Origin: an uncultured Flavobacteriaceae bacterium
GTDB lineage: Bacteria > Bacteroidota > Bacteroidia > Flavobacteriales > Flavobacteriaceae
Assembly (NCBI GenBank): GCA_913031655.1
Contig: CAJWFY010000007.1
Coordinates: forward strand, 1-24,401
Length of the DNA stretch: 24,401 nt
Direction: 5' to 3'
Of this stretch, positions 1 through 6,176 are shown one piece after another. The number at the start of each line of letters is the position of its first letter. Positions within the stretch are counted from its first letter, which is position 1. The notes under the pieces were generated by a model. It was not told the DNA's origin and did not search any database. It saw nothing but the letters and a program-made list of their open reading frames with translations. Both the position numbers and the translations under genes were made by a program.

Positions 1-250
1 GGTTAGGGCAACTGGCTTCCCAGGCCATGATTTGATCATTAATATTAAAAAGTAATAACCCCTTTATTCCACCTGATTTTAAATAAACAGAACCCCCACT
101 ATACTTTAGATTATCATACTGAGGAAGATTTAAATTTATCACTTTTTCAAAAGAAATTTCTTGTAGAAAAGGGTTATTGTTTAATTGATTTTTTGAACAA
201 GAGAATGTTCCGAAAAATATTAATAACAAGAAAAATTTATAGTAATTCAT
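1..250 (-). CDS. Rieske-like lipoprotein, N-terminal part (cut by window edge)
   Basis: Reading the minus strand from an ATG at 248-250 gives 83 open codons running off the left edge of the window, so the C-terminal part is missing. The protein begins with a charged/hydrophobic segment and a lipobox-like FFGTFSC ending at Cys18, followed by SKNQ, which predicts an outer-envelope lipoprotein. Further on come INLNLPQYDNLKYSGGSVY and, at the edge, AWEASCPN. From memory this matches a small conserved Flavobacteriia family annotated as Rieske-like or nitrite-reductase ferredoxin-like, in which the CPN motif starts the cluster-binding region. The second half of that motif would lie outside the window, so iron-sulfur binding cannot be confirmed. 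It is divergent from greA. Confidence 0.7.
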   Translation of the reverse strand, partial: MNYYKFFLLLIFFGTFSCSKNQLNNNPFLQEISFEKVINLNLPQYDNLKYSGGSVYLKSGGIKGLLLFNINDQIMAWEASCPN

Positions 251-294
251 TTGATCATGAAAATAGGTAAAAATTTATACACTTAATAATTTTG

Positions 295-302
295 TATATT
301 TG
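295..302 (+). promoter_or_regulatory. candidate -7 promoter box of greA-HIT
   Basis: TATATTTG matches the Bacteroidota -7 consensus TAnnTTTG exactly and lies 46 nt before the greA ATG. No convincing -33 TTG was found at the usual spacing, so this rests on one element and its position in a divergent intergenic region. Confidence 0.45.
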
Positions 303-348
303 TTTTATATCCCAATTGTGAGGGATTTTTTGTTTTAAATATATAACG

Positions 349-822
349 ATGAGCGATGTTTCTTATTATACAAAAGAAGGGTTAAAGAAGTTAAAAGATG
401 AATTGAATTATCTTAAGGATGTTGAACGTCCTAAAGCTTCTAATGACATTGGAGAAGCAAGAGATAAAGGAGATTTAAGTGAAAATGCTGAGTATGATGC
501 AGCTAAAGAAGCCCAGGGTTTATTAGAAATGAGAATTTCTAAAATGGATGCAATCATGTCTAATGCAAGGTTAATTGATGAATCAAAACTTGATATTTCA
601 AAAGTATTAGTTCTTTCCAAAGTAGTGATCAAAAACCTAAGTAATCAAATGCAAATGAATTATACTTTGGTAGCCGAAAGTGAAGCTGACTTAAAATCAG
701 GTAAAATTTCTGTTAACTCCCCAATTGGAAAAGGATTATTAGGGAAAAAAGTAGGAGAAATTGCAGAAGTAACTGTCCCTAATGGCGTATTAAAGTTTGA
801 AATAGTTTCAATAGATAGATAA
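349..822 (+). CDS. greA: transcription elongation factor GreA
   Basis: GreA enters the RNA polymerase secondary channel and stimulates cleavage of the backtracked transcript 3' end, rescuing arrested complexes in the cytoplasm. The 157-aa length is usual for the family. The N-terminal half (about 1-75) is the two-helix coiled coil; its tip carries the conserved acidic stretch GDLSENAEYDAAKEAQ, whose Asp/Glu residues coordinate the catalytic Mg2+. The C-terminal half (about 82-157) is the FKBP-like globular domain, with SPIGKGLLGKKVGE typical of GreA rather than GreB. The ATG at 349 gives the expected N-terminus SYYTKEGLKKLKDEL. It is followed after only 4 nt by the HIT gene, an order I recall as common in Flavobacteriia, so the two are probably co-transcribed. 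Confidence 0.95.
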   Translation: MSDVSYYTKEGLKKLKDELNYLKDVERPKASNDIGEARDKGDLSENAEYDAAKEAQGLLEMRISKMDAIMSNARLIDESKLDISKVLVLSKVVIKNLSNQMQMNYTLVAESEADLKSGKISVNSPIGKGLLGKKVGEIAEVTVPNGVLKFEIVSIDR

Positions 823-826
823 AATT

Positions 827-1216
827 TTGGCCTCAATTTTTACTAAAATTATTAATAAAGAAATTCCCTGCTATAAAGTGGCTGAAACTGAAAATTGTTT
901 AGCTTTTTTGGATATTAATCCAAATGCAGAAGGGCATACTTTGTGTATTCCTAAAAAAGAAATAGATAATTTGTTTGATTTAGATACAGAGTTGTACAGT
1001 GAATTAATGGTGTTTTCTAAAAAAGTTGCGAAGGCTTTAAAAAAAGCTGTTCCCTGTGAAAGAATTGCAATGTCAGTTATTGGTTTAGAGGTTCCGCATG
1101 CTCATGTTCATTTGATTCCAATTAATGAAATGAAAGACATTACTTTTAGAAATAAAAAAACTTTTTCTGAAAGGGAATTTATAAATATTACTGACAAAAT
1201 TAAAGCTTGTTTTTAA
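827..1216 (+). CDS. HIT family (histidine triad) nucleotide hydrolase
   Basis: This 129-aa HINT-type protein is expected to hydrolyse phosphoramidate or acyl-adenylate bonds of nucleotides in the cytoplasm; the in vivo substrate is not deducible. The histidine triad is HAHVHLI at residues 91-97, with His93 as the likely nucleophile. The N-terminal motif IFTKIINKEIPCYKVAE and the segment LAFLDINPNAEGHTLCIPKKE are classic for the family. The start is a TTG at 827, 4 nt after the greA stop; it gives the family-typical N-terminus ASIFTKI, and no ATG fits better. Its stop codon overlaps that of the convergent histidine kinase by 4 nt. Confidence 0.92.
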   Translation: MASIFTKIINKEIPCYKVAETENCLAFLDINPNAEGHTLCIPKKEIDNLFDLDTELYSELMVFSKKVAKALKKAVPCERIAMSVIGLEVPHAHVHLIPINEMKDITFRNKKTFSEREFINITDKIKACF

Positions 1217-2376
1217 ACTTCAGGAATACTGATTACTATTTCAGTTCCTATGTTAAGTTCAGAACTTTTCAAATATATTTTACCATTGTGATGTTCTGTT
1301 ATTATTCTTTTAGATAAAGACAATCCTAATCCCCAGCCCTTATCTTTGGTAGAAAATCCAGAATTAAAAATTTTCTTTTTTAAAACATCATTTATTCCTT
1401 TTCCATTGTCTTTAATACAGATGTTTACTTTCTCTTTTGATTTTGAAACAGTTATCTTAATAATTCCTTTACCCTTCATTGAATCAATACTATTTTTTAC
1501 TAAATTTTCTATTACCCAATCAAAAAGTGTTTTATTTATAAGGCAGTTAACATTAACGTTAATTGGATAAAATTCAAATTTTATTAAAGACGAATTTCGC
1601 TTTTTTAAGTAATTGATAATTAACTCTAAAACTTCATTAATGTTTTCTTTTTTTAGTATTACTTTATTTCCAATTTCAGAAAATCTTTTTGTTATTTTTT
1701 TTAGTTTTTCTAAATCTTTTTCTATTTCTAATGTAATATTATTTTCAACTTTGTTGTCTTTAAGAATAGTTAACCAACCCAACAAAGATGATAAAGGAGT
1801 AGCAATTTGATGAGCTGTTTCTTTAGCAAATGATGCCCAAATTTTATTGTTAACGGATTCTACAGTTGATTTAAAGTAATTCACTACTATTAGAAAAAAT
1901 AATACTCCAATTATTAATAAAGCTATCGGGTAATATTTTAATCTTTTAAAAGTAGATGAATTACCATAATATAATTTTTGACTAATGGTGTTACTAAATC
2001 TTATCTCAATGGGTTCATTTTCCTTTGAGATTTTTTTTAATACAGATTTTAGTTGACTTGAATCTATTGATTCGTTTTTTTCATCAAAAACGTTCTTGTG
2101 AGAAAGAATTTTACCATTATTATCAACTTGAATTATTGGATTTTCAAAATTTTTAGTTAAAACCATGAAGGCTAATTCTCCTAAATCATCTTCTAGGTTT
2201 TTATTTTCAATGAAACTTTTTTGAGCTATAGCCCATAATTCAATTTTTTTTCTCTCTTCTTCCTTTGTGAAATCTATTATTTTGGCTGTATTTATTAGAA
2301 CAAAGGAAACAACTGTAATAAGTCCTAATAACAGAATTATTCTTATTACTCTATTGTTATATTTATTATTTATCAC
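1213..2376 (-). CDS. membrane sensor histidine kinase (orphan)
   Basis: A 387-aa two-component sensor kinase. Transmembrane helices at about 11-30 and 150-167 flank a periplasmic sensor region of about 115 residues. The dimerisation/phosphoacceptor motif is KETAHQIATPLSSL with the phosphorylated His at 189. The HATPase domain shows the N-box ENLVKNSIDS (Asn291/Asn295), the G1 box DNGKGI (323-328) and the G2 box GWGLGL (347-352). The start is a GTG at 2374-2376. There is no HAMP or PAS domain and no response regulator in the window, so it is an orphan here and its signal is unknown. The KETAHQ-xxTP-SSL form is common in Bacteroidota kinases. It is convergent with the HIT gene and divergent from the DUF3127 gene. 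Confidence 0.92.
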   Translation of the reverse strand: MINNKYNNRVIRIILLLGLITVVSFVLINTAKIIDFTKEEERKKIELWAIAQKSFIENKNLEDDLGELAFMVLTKNFENPIIQVDNNGKILSHKNVFDEKNESIDSSQLKSVLKKISKENEPIEIRFSNTISQKLYYGNSSTFKRLKYYPIALLIIGVLFFLIVVNYFKSTVESVNNKIWASFAKETAHQIATPLSSLLGWLTILKDNKVENNITLEIEKDLEKLKKITKRFSEIGNKVILKKENINEVLELIINYLKKRNSSLIKFEFYPINVNVNCLINKTLFDWVIENLVKNSIDSMKGKGIIKITVSKSKEKVNICIKDNGKGINDVLKKKIFNSGFSTKDKGWGLGLSLSKRIITEHHNGKIYLKSSELNIGTEIVISIPEV

Positions 2377-2462
2377 AATTTGTTAATATTATCTAATATA
2401 AAAGTTTTTTTTCCTTTACTTAAGCTCTAAAAATTATTTATTTTTAACATAAATATTATAAC

Positions 2463-2840
2463 ATGGACATATCAGGAAAATTAAAATTAGTTAATGATAC
2501 TAAAGAGTACGGTAGTAATGGTTTTAGAAAACGTGAGGTAGTTGTAACGACTGAAGAACAATACCCACAAGATATTTTAGTAGAATTTATTCAAGATAAA
2601 TGTGATCTTCTAAATTCTTTTAAAGTAGGTGATTCAGTGAAAATTGATATCAATTTAAGAGGAAGAGAATGGGAAAGTCCTCAAAAAGAAATAAAATATT
2701 TTAATTCTATTCAAGGTTGGAGATTAGAGAAGCTAGCATCTGATTCTGGTACTGATGAAATTCCACCAGTTCCGCCAGCTGAAGCTTTTCAACCTGCTGA
2801 TGAAATAAATGAAAATGAGCCGGATGATTTGCCATTTTAA
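2463..2840 (+). CDS. DUF3127 protein with SSB-like C-terminal tip
   Basis: A 125-aa protein recognised from memory as the Bacteroidota DUF3127 family: a compact beta-rich N-terminal domain (about 1-92) with FRKREVVVTTEEQYPQD, GDSVKIDINLRGREW and a C-terminal QGWRLEKL strand. After a linker with a PPVPPAEAFQP run, the protein ends in an acidic tail and the tip DDLPF. That tip closely resembles the DDDIPF tip through which single-stranded DNA-binding proteins recruit repair and replication partners. The domain order (small beta domain, disordered linker, acidic tip) mirrors SSB. The biochemical role is not established and DNA binding is inference. It is followed 5 nt later by aat, so the two are likely co-transcribed. 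Confidence 0.85.
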   Translation: MDISGKLKLVNDTKEYGSNGFRKREVVVTTEEQYPQDILVEFIQDKCDLLNSFKVGDSVKIDINLRGREWESPQKEIKYFNSIQGWRLEKLASDSGTDEIPPVPPAEAFQPADEINENEPDDLPF

Positions 2841-2845
2841 ACTAA

Positions 2846-3478
2846 ATGCATCAATTAACTAGTCAACATATCTTTCCTTCCGCATTATCTGCTAATGAAG
2901 AAGGTATTGTTGCAGTTGGAGGTGATTTAAGTCCAGAAAGAGTTTTACTTGCATATAAAAATGGAATATTTCCATGGTTTGAAGATGATGATTGTTTAGC
3001 GTGGTGGAGTCCAGATCCAAGAATGGTTTTGTTTCCTGAAAAATTAAGAATATCAAAATCAACAAAAAAAATTTTAAAAGACAACCCTTTTAAAATTACA
3101 TTTAACAGATCTTTCAATGAAGTTGTAAATGCTTGTGCCAAAGTTAAAAGGTATGGGCAGAACGGTACTTGGATAACTAACGGTTTGATGAAATCTTTTA
3201 ATACATTACATGAGCAAGGCCACGCATTTTCTGTAGAAGTTTGGAAAGATTACGAATTAGTAGGTGGGCTATACGGGGTTGACCTTGGGGATGTTTTTTG
3301 TGGTGAAAGCATGTTTACTAAAGCAAACAACGCCAGTAAGATTGGTTTTATTTTTCTAGTAAAAGAATTAATTAAAAATGGTTATAAATTAATTGATTGT
3401 CAAGTTCCTAGTGCTCATCTTAAAAACTTAGGAGCGGAAGAAGTTTCTAGGTCCAAATTTTTAGAATATTTAGCCTAG
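2846..3478 (+). CDS. aat: leucyl/phenylalanyl-tRNA--protein transferase
   Basis: Aat transfers Leu or Phe from aminoacyl-tRNA to N-terminal Lys/Arg of proteins, making N-degrons for ClpS-ClpAP turnover. The 210-aa length is within the family range. Diagnostic motifs are the N-terminal FPSALSANEEGIVAVGGDLS, then LLAYKNGIFPWF and WWSPDPRMVLFP (about 36-67), followed by the GNAT-like part with YELVGGLYGVDLGDVFCGESMF and LIDCQVPSAHLKNLGA. The ATG at 2846 lies 5 nt after the DUF3127 stop. The stop codon TAG shares the tetranucleotide CTAG with the stop of truB on the opposite strand. Confidence 0.95.
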   Translation: MHQLTSQHIFPSALSANEEGIVAVGGDLSPERVLLAYKNGIFPWFEDDDCLAWWSPDPRMVLFPEKLRISKSTKKILKDNPFKITFNRSFNEVVNACAKVKRYGQNGTWITNGLMKSFNTLHEQGHAFSVEVWKDYELVGGLYGVDLGDVFCGESMFTKANNASKIGFIFLVKELIKNGYKLIDCQVPSAHLKNLGAEEVSRSKFLEYLA

Positions 3479-4173
3479 TTTTTTTGTATAATTTCTTCAA
3501 ACTTTTCTATGCTCATAGCATTTTTTAAGTCAAAATTCCCAATAGCCTCTCTTTTTAATTTATTTAGGTAAGCTCCGCTTTTTAATTCTAGCCCATAATC
3601 GTTAGCTAAAGATCTTATGTAGGTCCCTTTACTACATTTTATTATAAAATGAATTTTAGGTAAATCTATTTTTGTTATTTTAAATTCTGAAATAGTTACT
3701 TTTCTTTTTTTTAGTTCAACAGTTTCTCCTTTTCTGGCATATTCATATAGTTTTTTGCCGTTTTGTTTGATTGCGGAATAAATAGGGGGAATCTGAAATT
3801 GTTCTCCAATAAATTTATTTGTGGCATCTATTAATAAATCTTTATTAATGTGCTCAATAGGATATGTAGAATTAACTTCTGTCTCTAAATCAAATGATGG
3901 GGTAGTAGCTCCAAGGTGAAAAATTCCAGAGTAAGTTTTGTCTTGTCCTTGAAATTGTTCAATTTTTTTAGTCCATTTCCCTGTACATAATATCAACAAG
4001 CCTTCTGCTAAAGGGTCTAATGTTCCGGCATGTCCTACTTTGATTTTTTTAAGATCGTATTGTGATTTTATTAGCCACCTGATTTTATTAACTATTTGAA
4101 AAGAAGTCCATCCAACAGGCTTATTAATTAGCAACATCTTGCCGTCTAAAAAAGACTCTTTATTATAATCCAT
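3475..4173 (-). CDS. truB: tRNA pseudouridine(55) synthase TruB
   Basis: TruB converts U55 of the tRNA T-loop to pseudouridine. The 232-aa protein has the diagnostic motif GHAGTLDPLAEGLL with catalytic Asp53, the N-terminal KPVGWTSFQIVNKIR, and later KTYSGIFHLGATTPSFDLE, IPPIYSAIKQNGKKLYEYAR and CSKGTYIRSLANDYG, all in the order expected for the family. It is short because the C-terminal PUA-like extension of E. coli TruB is absent, a condition I recall as usual in Bacteroidota. It is the last gene of the ftsX-DUF3098-uppP-truB operon and starts inside the end of uppP with an 11-nt overlap, which suggests translational coupling. Confidence 0.96.
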   Translation of the reverse strand: MDYNKESFLDGKMLLINKPVGWTSFQIVNKIRWLIKSQYDLKKIKVGHAGTLDPLAEGLLILCTGKWTKKIEQFQGQDKTYSGIFHLGATTPSFDLETEVNSTYPIEHINKDLLIDATNKFIGEQFQIPPIYSAIKQNGKKLYEYARKGETVELKKRKVTISEFKITKIDLPKIHFIIKCSKGTYIRSLANDYGLELKSGAYLNKLKREAIGNFDLKNAMSIEKFEEIIQKN

Positions 4174-4963
4174 TATTAAAAGAATAAGCTATAATAATAG
4201 ACCCTACAATACAGCAATAAATAGAAAAGTAATACAGCTTACTGCTTTTTACAAGTTGGATCATCCATTTACAAGCAAATAACCCAGTTATAAACGCAGA
4301 ACTAAAACCTAGTATTAGATTAAGAATATTATAATTTTCAAATGTCATGTCATAATCAATTATAGATTTAGACATGCTTCCGAAAATTAATGGAATAACC
4401 ATGATAAATGAAAAACGAGCTGCTTTTTCTCTGTCGACCCCCATTATTACAGAGATTGCAATTGTTGCACCACTTCTAGAGATACCAGGCAATATCGCAA
4501 TTGCTTGAGCTATTCCAATTATAAAGCTATTCTTATAAGTAATTTTATTTTGTTTTAATTTTAAAAAATCTGAAAGAAATAAAAGTAAAGCTGTAACATA
4601 TAACATTGCACCTACTAATATTAAATTTCCGTTAAATAAAGAGTTTATAAAGTCTTCATAAACTAGCCCTATAAAAACAGCTGGAATCATAGAAATCAGT
4701 ATGGTTAAAGAAAATCTTTTAGAATCATTCCATTTTTTTGTAAGTAAACCTTTAAAAATATCTATTATGTCTTTTCTGAAAAAAAACAAGGTACTTAGTG
4801 CGGTTGCAAAGTGTAAAATAATTGTAAATAATAAACCTTCTTTTGGATCAAAAGAATTTCCTAAAATAACTTTAAATATTTCAATATGACCACTTGATGA
4901 TATAGGCAAGAATTCTGTTAAGCCTTGTACTATTCCTAATAAAATAGATTCAACATAATCCAT
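4163..4963 (-). CDS. uppP: undecaprenyl-diphosphatase (BacA/UppP)
   Basis: UppP dephosphorylates undecaprenyl diphosphate to regenerate the lipid carrier for peptidoglycan, O-antigen and other envelope polymers, and its family confers bacitracin tolerance. The 266-aa sequence is strongly hydrophobic, with about seven to eight membrane segments. The (E/Q)xxxE motif is Q13-G-L-T-E17 in VQGLTEFLPISSSGH, with His26 conserved, and the second active-site motif is PGISRSGAT at 159-167. It sits between the DUF3098 gene (adjacent, no gap) and truB (11-nt overlap), so it is part of a tightly coupled operon of envelope and division genes headed by ftsX. Confidence 0.95.
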   Translation of the reverse strand: MDYVESILLGIVQGLTEFLPISSSGHIEIFKVILGNSFDPKEGLLFTIILHFATALSTLFFFRKDIIDIFKGLLTKKWNDSKRFSLTILISMIPAVFIGLVYEDFINSLFNGNLILVGAMLYVTALLLFLSDFLKLKQNKITYKNSFIIGIAQAIAILPGISRSGATIAISVIMGVDREKAARFSFIMVIPLIFGSMSKSIIDYDMTFENYNILNLILGFSSAFITGLFACKWMIQLVKSSKLYYFSIYCCIVGSIIIAYSFNNGL

Positions 4964-5209
4964 TTATTTTTTATTAGGGTTTAAAAGAATAGCATAAACT
5001 TGAATAGCAAATCCAATCAAAACTAGAGTTGGTGCTAGTCTAATTCTTCTGAAATTATAAATTTCAGGATTAAATACATTTGGATCATCACTTCCGCCTC
5101 CAGACATTAAGATAAATCCTAAAGCAATAAAACAAAGTCCTATTAACATGACTAAATAATTTTTTTTCTTAAAAATGAAATCTTCTTTTATTTGATTATT
5201 TTTTTTCAT
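4964..5209 (-). CDS. DUF3098 small two-TM membrane protein
   Basis: An 81-aa protein with two predicted membrane helices, about 18-36 (YLVMLIGLCFIALGFILMSGG) and 57-76, joined by a loop containing GGGSDDPNVFNPEIYNFRRI. I recall this arrangement and the NFRRIRLAP stretch as the DUF3098 family of Bacteroidota, which usually lies directly after ftsX. Its function is not known. The start codon overlaps the ftsX stop by one base (TAATG), and uppP begins immediately after its stop. The constant position suggests a role tied to the FtsEX divisome or envelope machinery, but that is inference. Confidence 0.85.
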   Translation of the reverse strand: MKKNNQIKEDFIFKKKNYLVMLIGLCFIALGFILMSGGGSDDPNVFNPEIYNFRRIRLAPTLVLIGFAIQVYAILLNPNKK

Positions 5210-6066
5210 TAGTATAATTGTTCAATTTTTAATTTCAAAAATTTCTGTGTAGCAAAATAGGTACATATGGAGGTTATTATAATGCTAAAAATTAATATTG
5301 AAGCAAATAAAGATATTATTAAAGTAACATCACTTACCAGGTTTAAGCCCTGATACAAATCTTCAATATAATAAATTGATAAAGCAAGCATAGCGATAGC
5401 TATTAGTGATCCGATTAGCCCAAGGTTAATGTGTGTTTTAATAAAAGGTTTTCTTATAAAACGTTTTGTAGCTCCCACTAACTGCATGGTTTTAATGGTC
5501 ATTCTGTTGGAGTATATTGAAAGTCTTATTGAACCATTTATTATAATTATTGATACAATTAAGAAAAAAGAAGCTAAAACTAAAACCCAAAATTTAATTT
5601 TAAGCAAATTGTCATTTATTAATGAGATTAAAGGAGCATCATATGATATTTCATCTATGAATTCCAAACTTTTAAACTCTTCAGAAATTTCTTCAAATAT
5701 AAATGTATTAACAAAATTATAGTTCAGAAAAATATCAATGGAATTGAGTAAGGGATTACTTCCGTAAAAATCTAAAAAATTTTCACCAATTTCATCTATT
5801 AATATTTCTGCACCTTTTTCTTTTGTGACATATTTAATTGATTTAGTATAGGGCTTTAAATTTATTTTTTTTTGTAATTGAACTGTTTCGATTTTTTTTG
5901 CACTGTTTTTAAAATAGATAGTAATAGGAATTTTTTCTTTAAAGTCATTTGATATTTTCCTTGCATTAAATGCAATTAAAAAAAATGCACCCATGATATA
6001 TAACACAATAGATATACTAATTGTAACAAAAAAGTAGGATGAAAGTAATCTTCTATTTTTAATCAA
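5209..6066 (-). CDS. ftsX: cell division protein FtsX (permease-like)
   Basis: FtsX is the membrane subunit of the FtsEX ABC complex, which couples cytoplasmic ATP hydrolysis to periplasmic peptidoglycan hydrolase activation at the septum. The 285-aa protein has the family topology: TM1 at about 9-31, an extracytoplasmic domain to about 155, then three TM helices (about 158-178, 208-232, 250-272). Family motifs include SNDFKEKIPITIYFKNSAK, NPLLNSIDIFL and IKTMQLVGATKRFIRKPF. The likely start is a TTG at 6064-6066: the next codons upstream are ATT, AAT, ATA and then a stop. ftsE is not in the window. It heads the ftsX-DUF3098-uppP-truB operon. Confidence 0.93.
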   Translation of the reverse strand: MIKNRRLLSSYFFVTISISIVLYIMGAFFLIAFNARKISNDFKEKIPITIYFKNSAKKIETVQLQKKINLKPYTKSIKYVTKEKGAEILIDEIGENFLDFYGSNPLLNSIDIFLNYNFVNTFIFEEISEEFKSLEFIDEISYDAPLISLINDNLLKIKFWVLVLASFFLIVSIIIINGSIRLSIYSNRMTIKTMQLVGATKRFIRKPFIKTHINLGLIGSLIAIAMLALSIYYIEDLYQGLNLVSDVTLIISLFASILIFSIIITSICTYFATQKFLKLKIEQLY

Positions 6067-6085
6067 AATATTTATTTACTGTATG

Positions 6086-6093
6086 CAAAAATA
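6086..6093 (-). promoter_or_regulatory. candidate -7 promoter box of the ftsX operon
   Basis: On the minus strand the box reads TATTTTTG, an exact match to TAnnTTTG, ending 19 nt before the ftsX start codon. No clear -33 TTG was found. It lies in the divergent ftsX/leuS intergenic region, where the operon must begin. Confidence 0.45.
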
Positions 6094-6152
6094 AGAAACC
6101 TTTTTAACTGTTGTTAACTCATTTAAACATTTTATAGTTCATACAATAAATG

Positions 6153-6160
6153 TATTTTTG
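6153..6160 (+). promoter_or_regulatory. candidate -7 promoter box of leuS
   Basis: TATTTTTG matches TAnnTTTG exactly and ends 16 nt before the ATG at 6177. It overlaps the in-frame upstream ATG at 6150, so if it is the promoter that ATG cannot be in the mRNA. This supports 6177 as the true start of leuS. Confidence 0.45.
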
Positions 6161-6176
6161 TTTATTATTCATATTG

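Noticed and set aside
1346..1810. Two plus-strand frames opposite the histidine kinase
   Set aside because: They are low-complexity Phe/Ile/Ser-rich antisense readings of an AT-rich gene whose own motifs are intact.
6104..6117. TTAAC-TGTT-GTTAA dyad between ftsX and leuS as an operator
   Set aside because: Only 5-bp arms in AT-rich DNA; too likely by chance to list as a feature.
6150..6176. Upstream in-frame ATG as the leuS start, adding a hydrophobic nine-residue leader
   Set aside because: Homologues begin at MAYDFTHIEEKW, and a -7 promoter box (6153-6160) overlaps this ATG.
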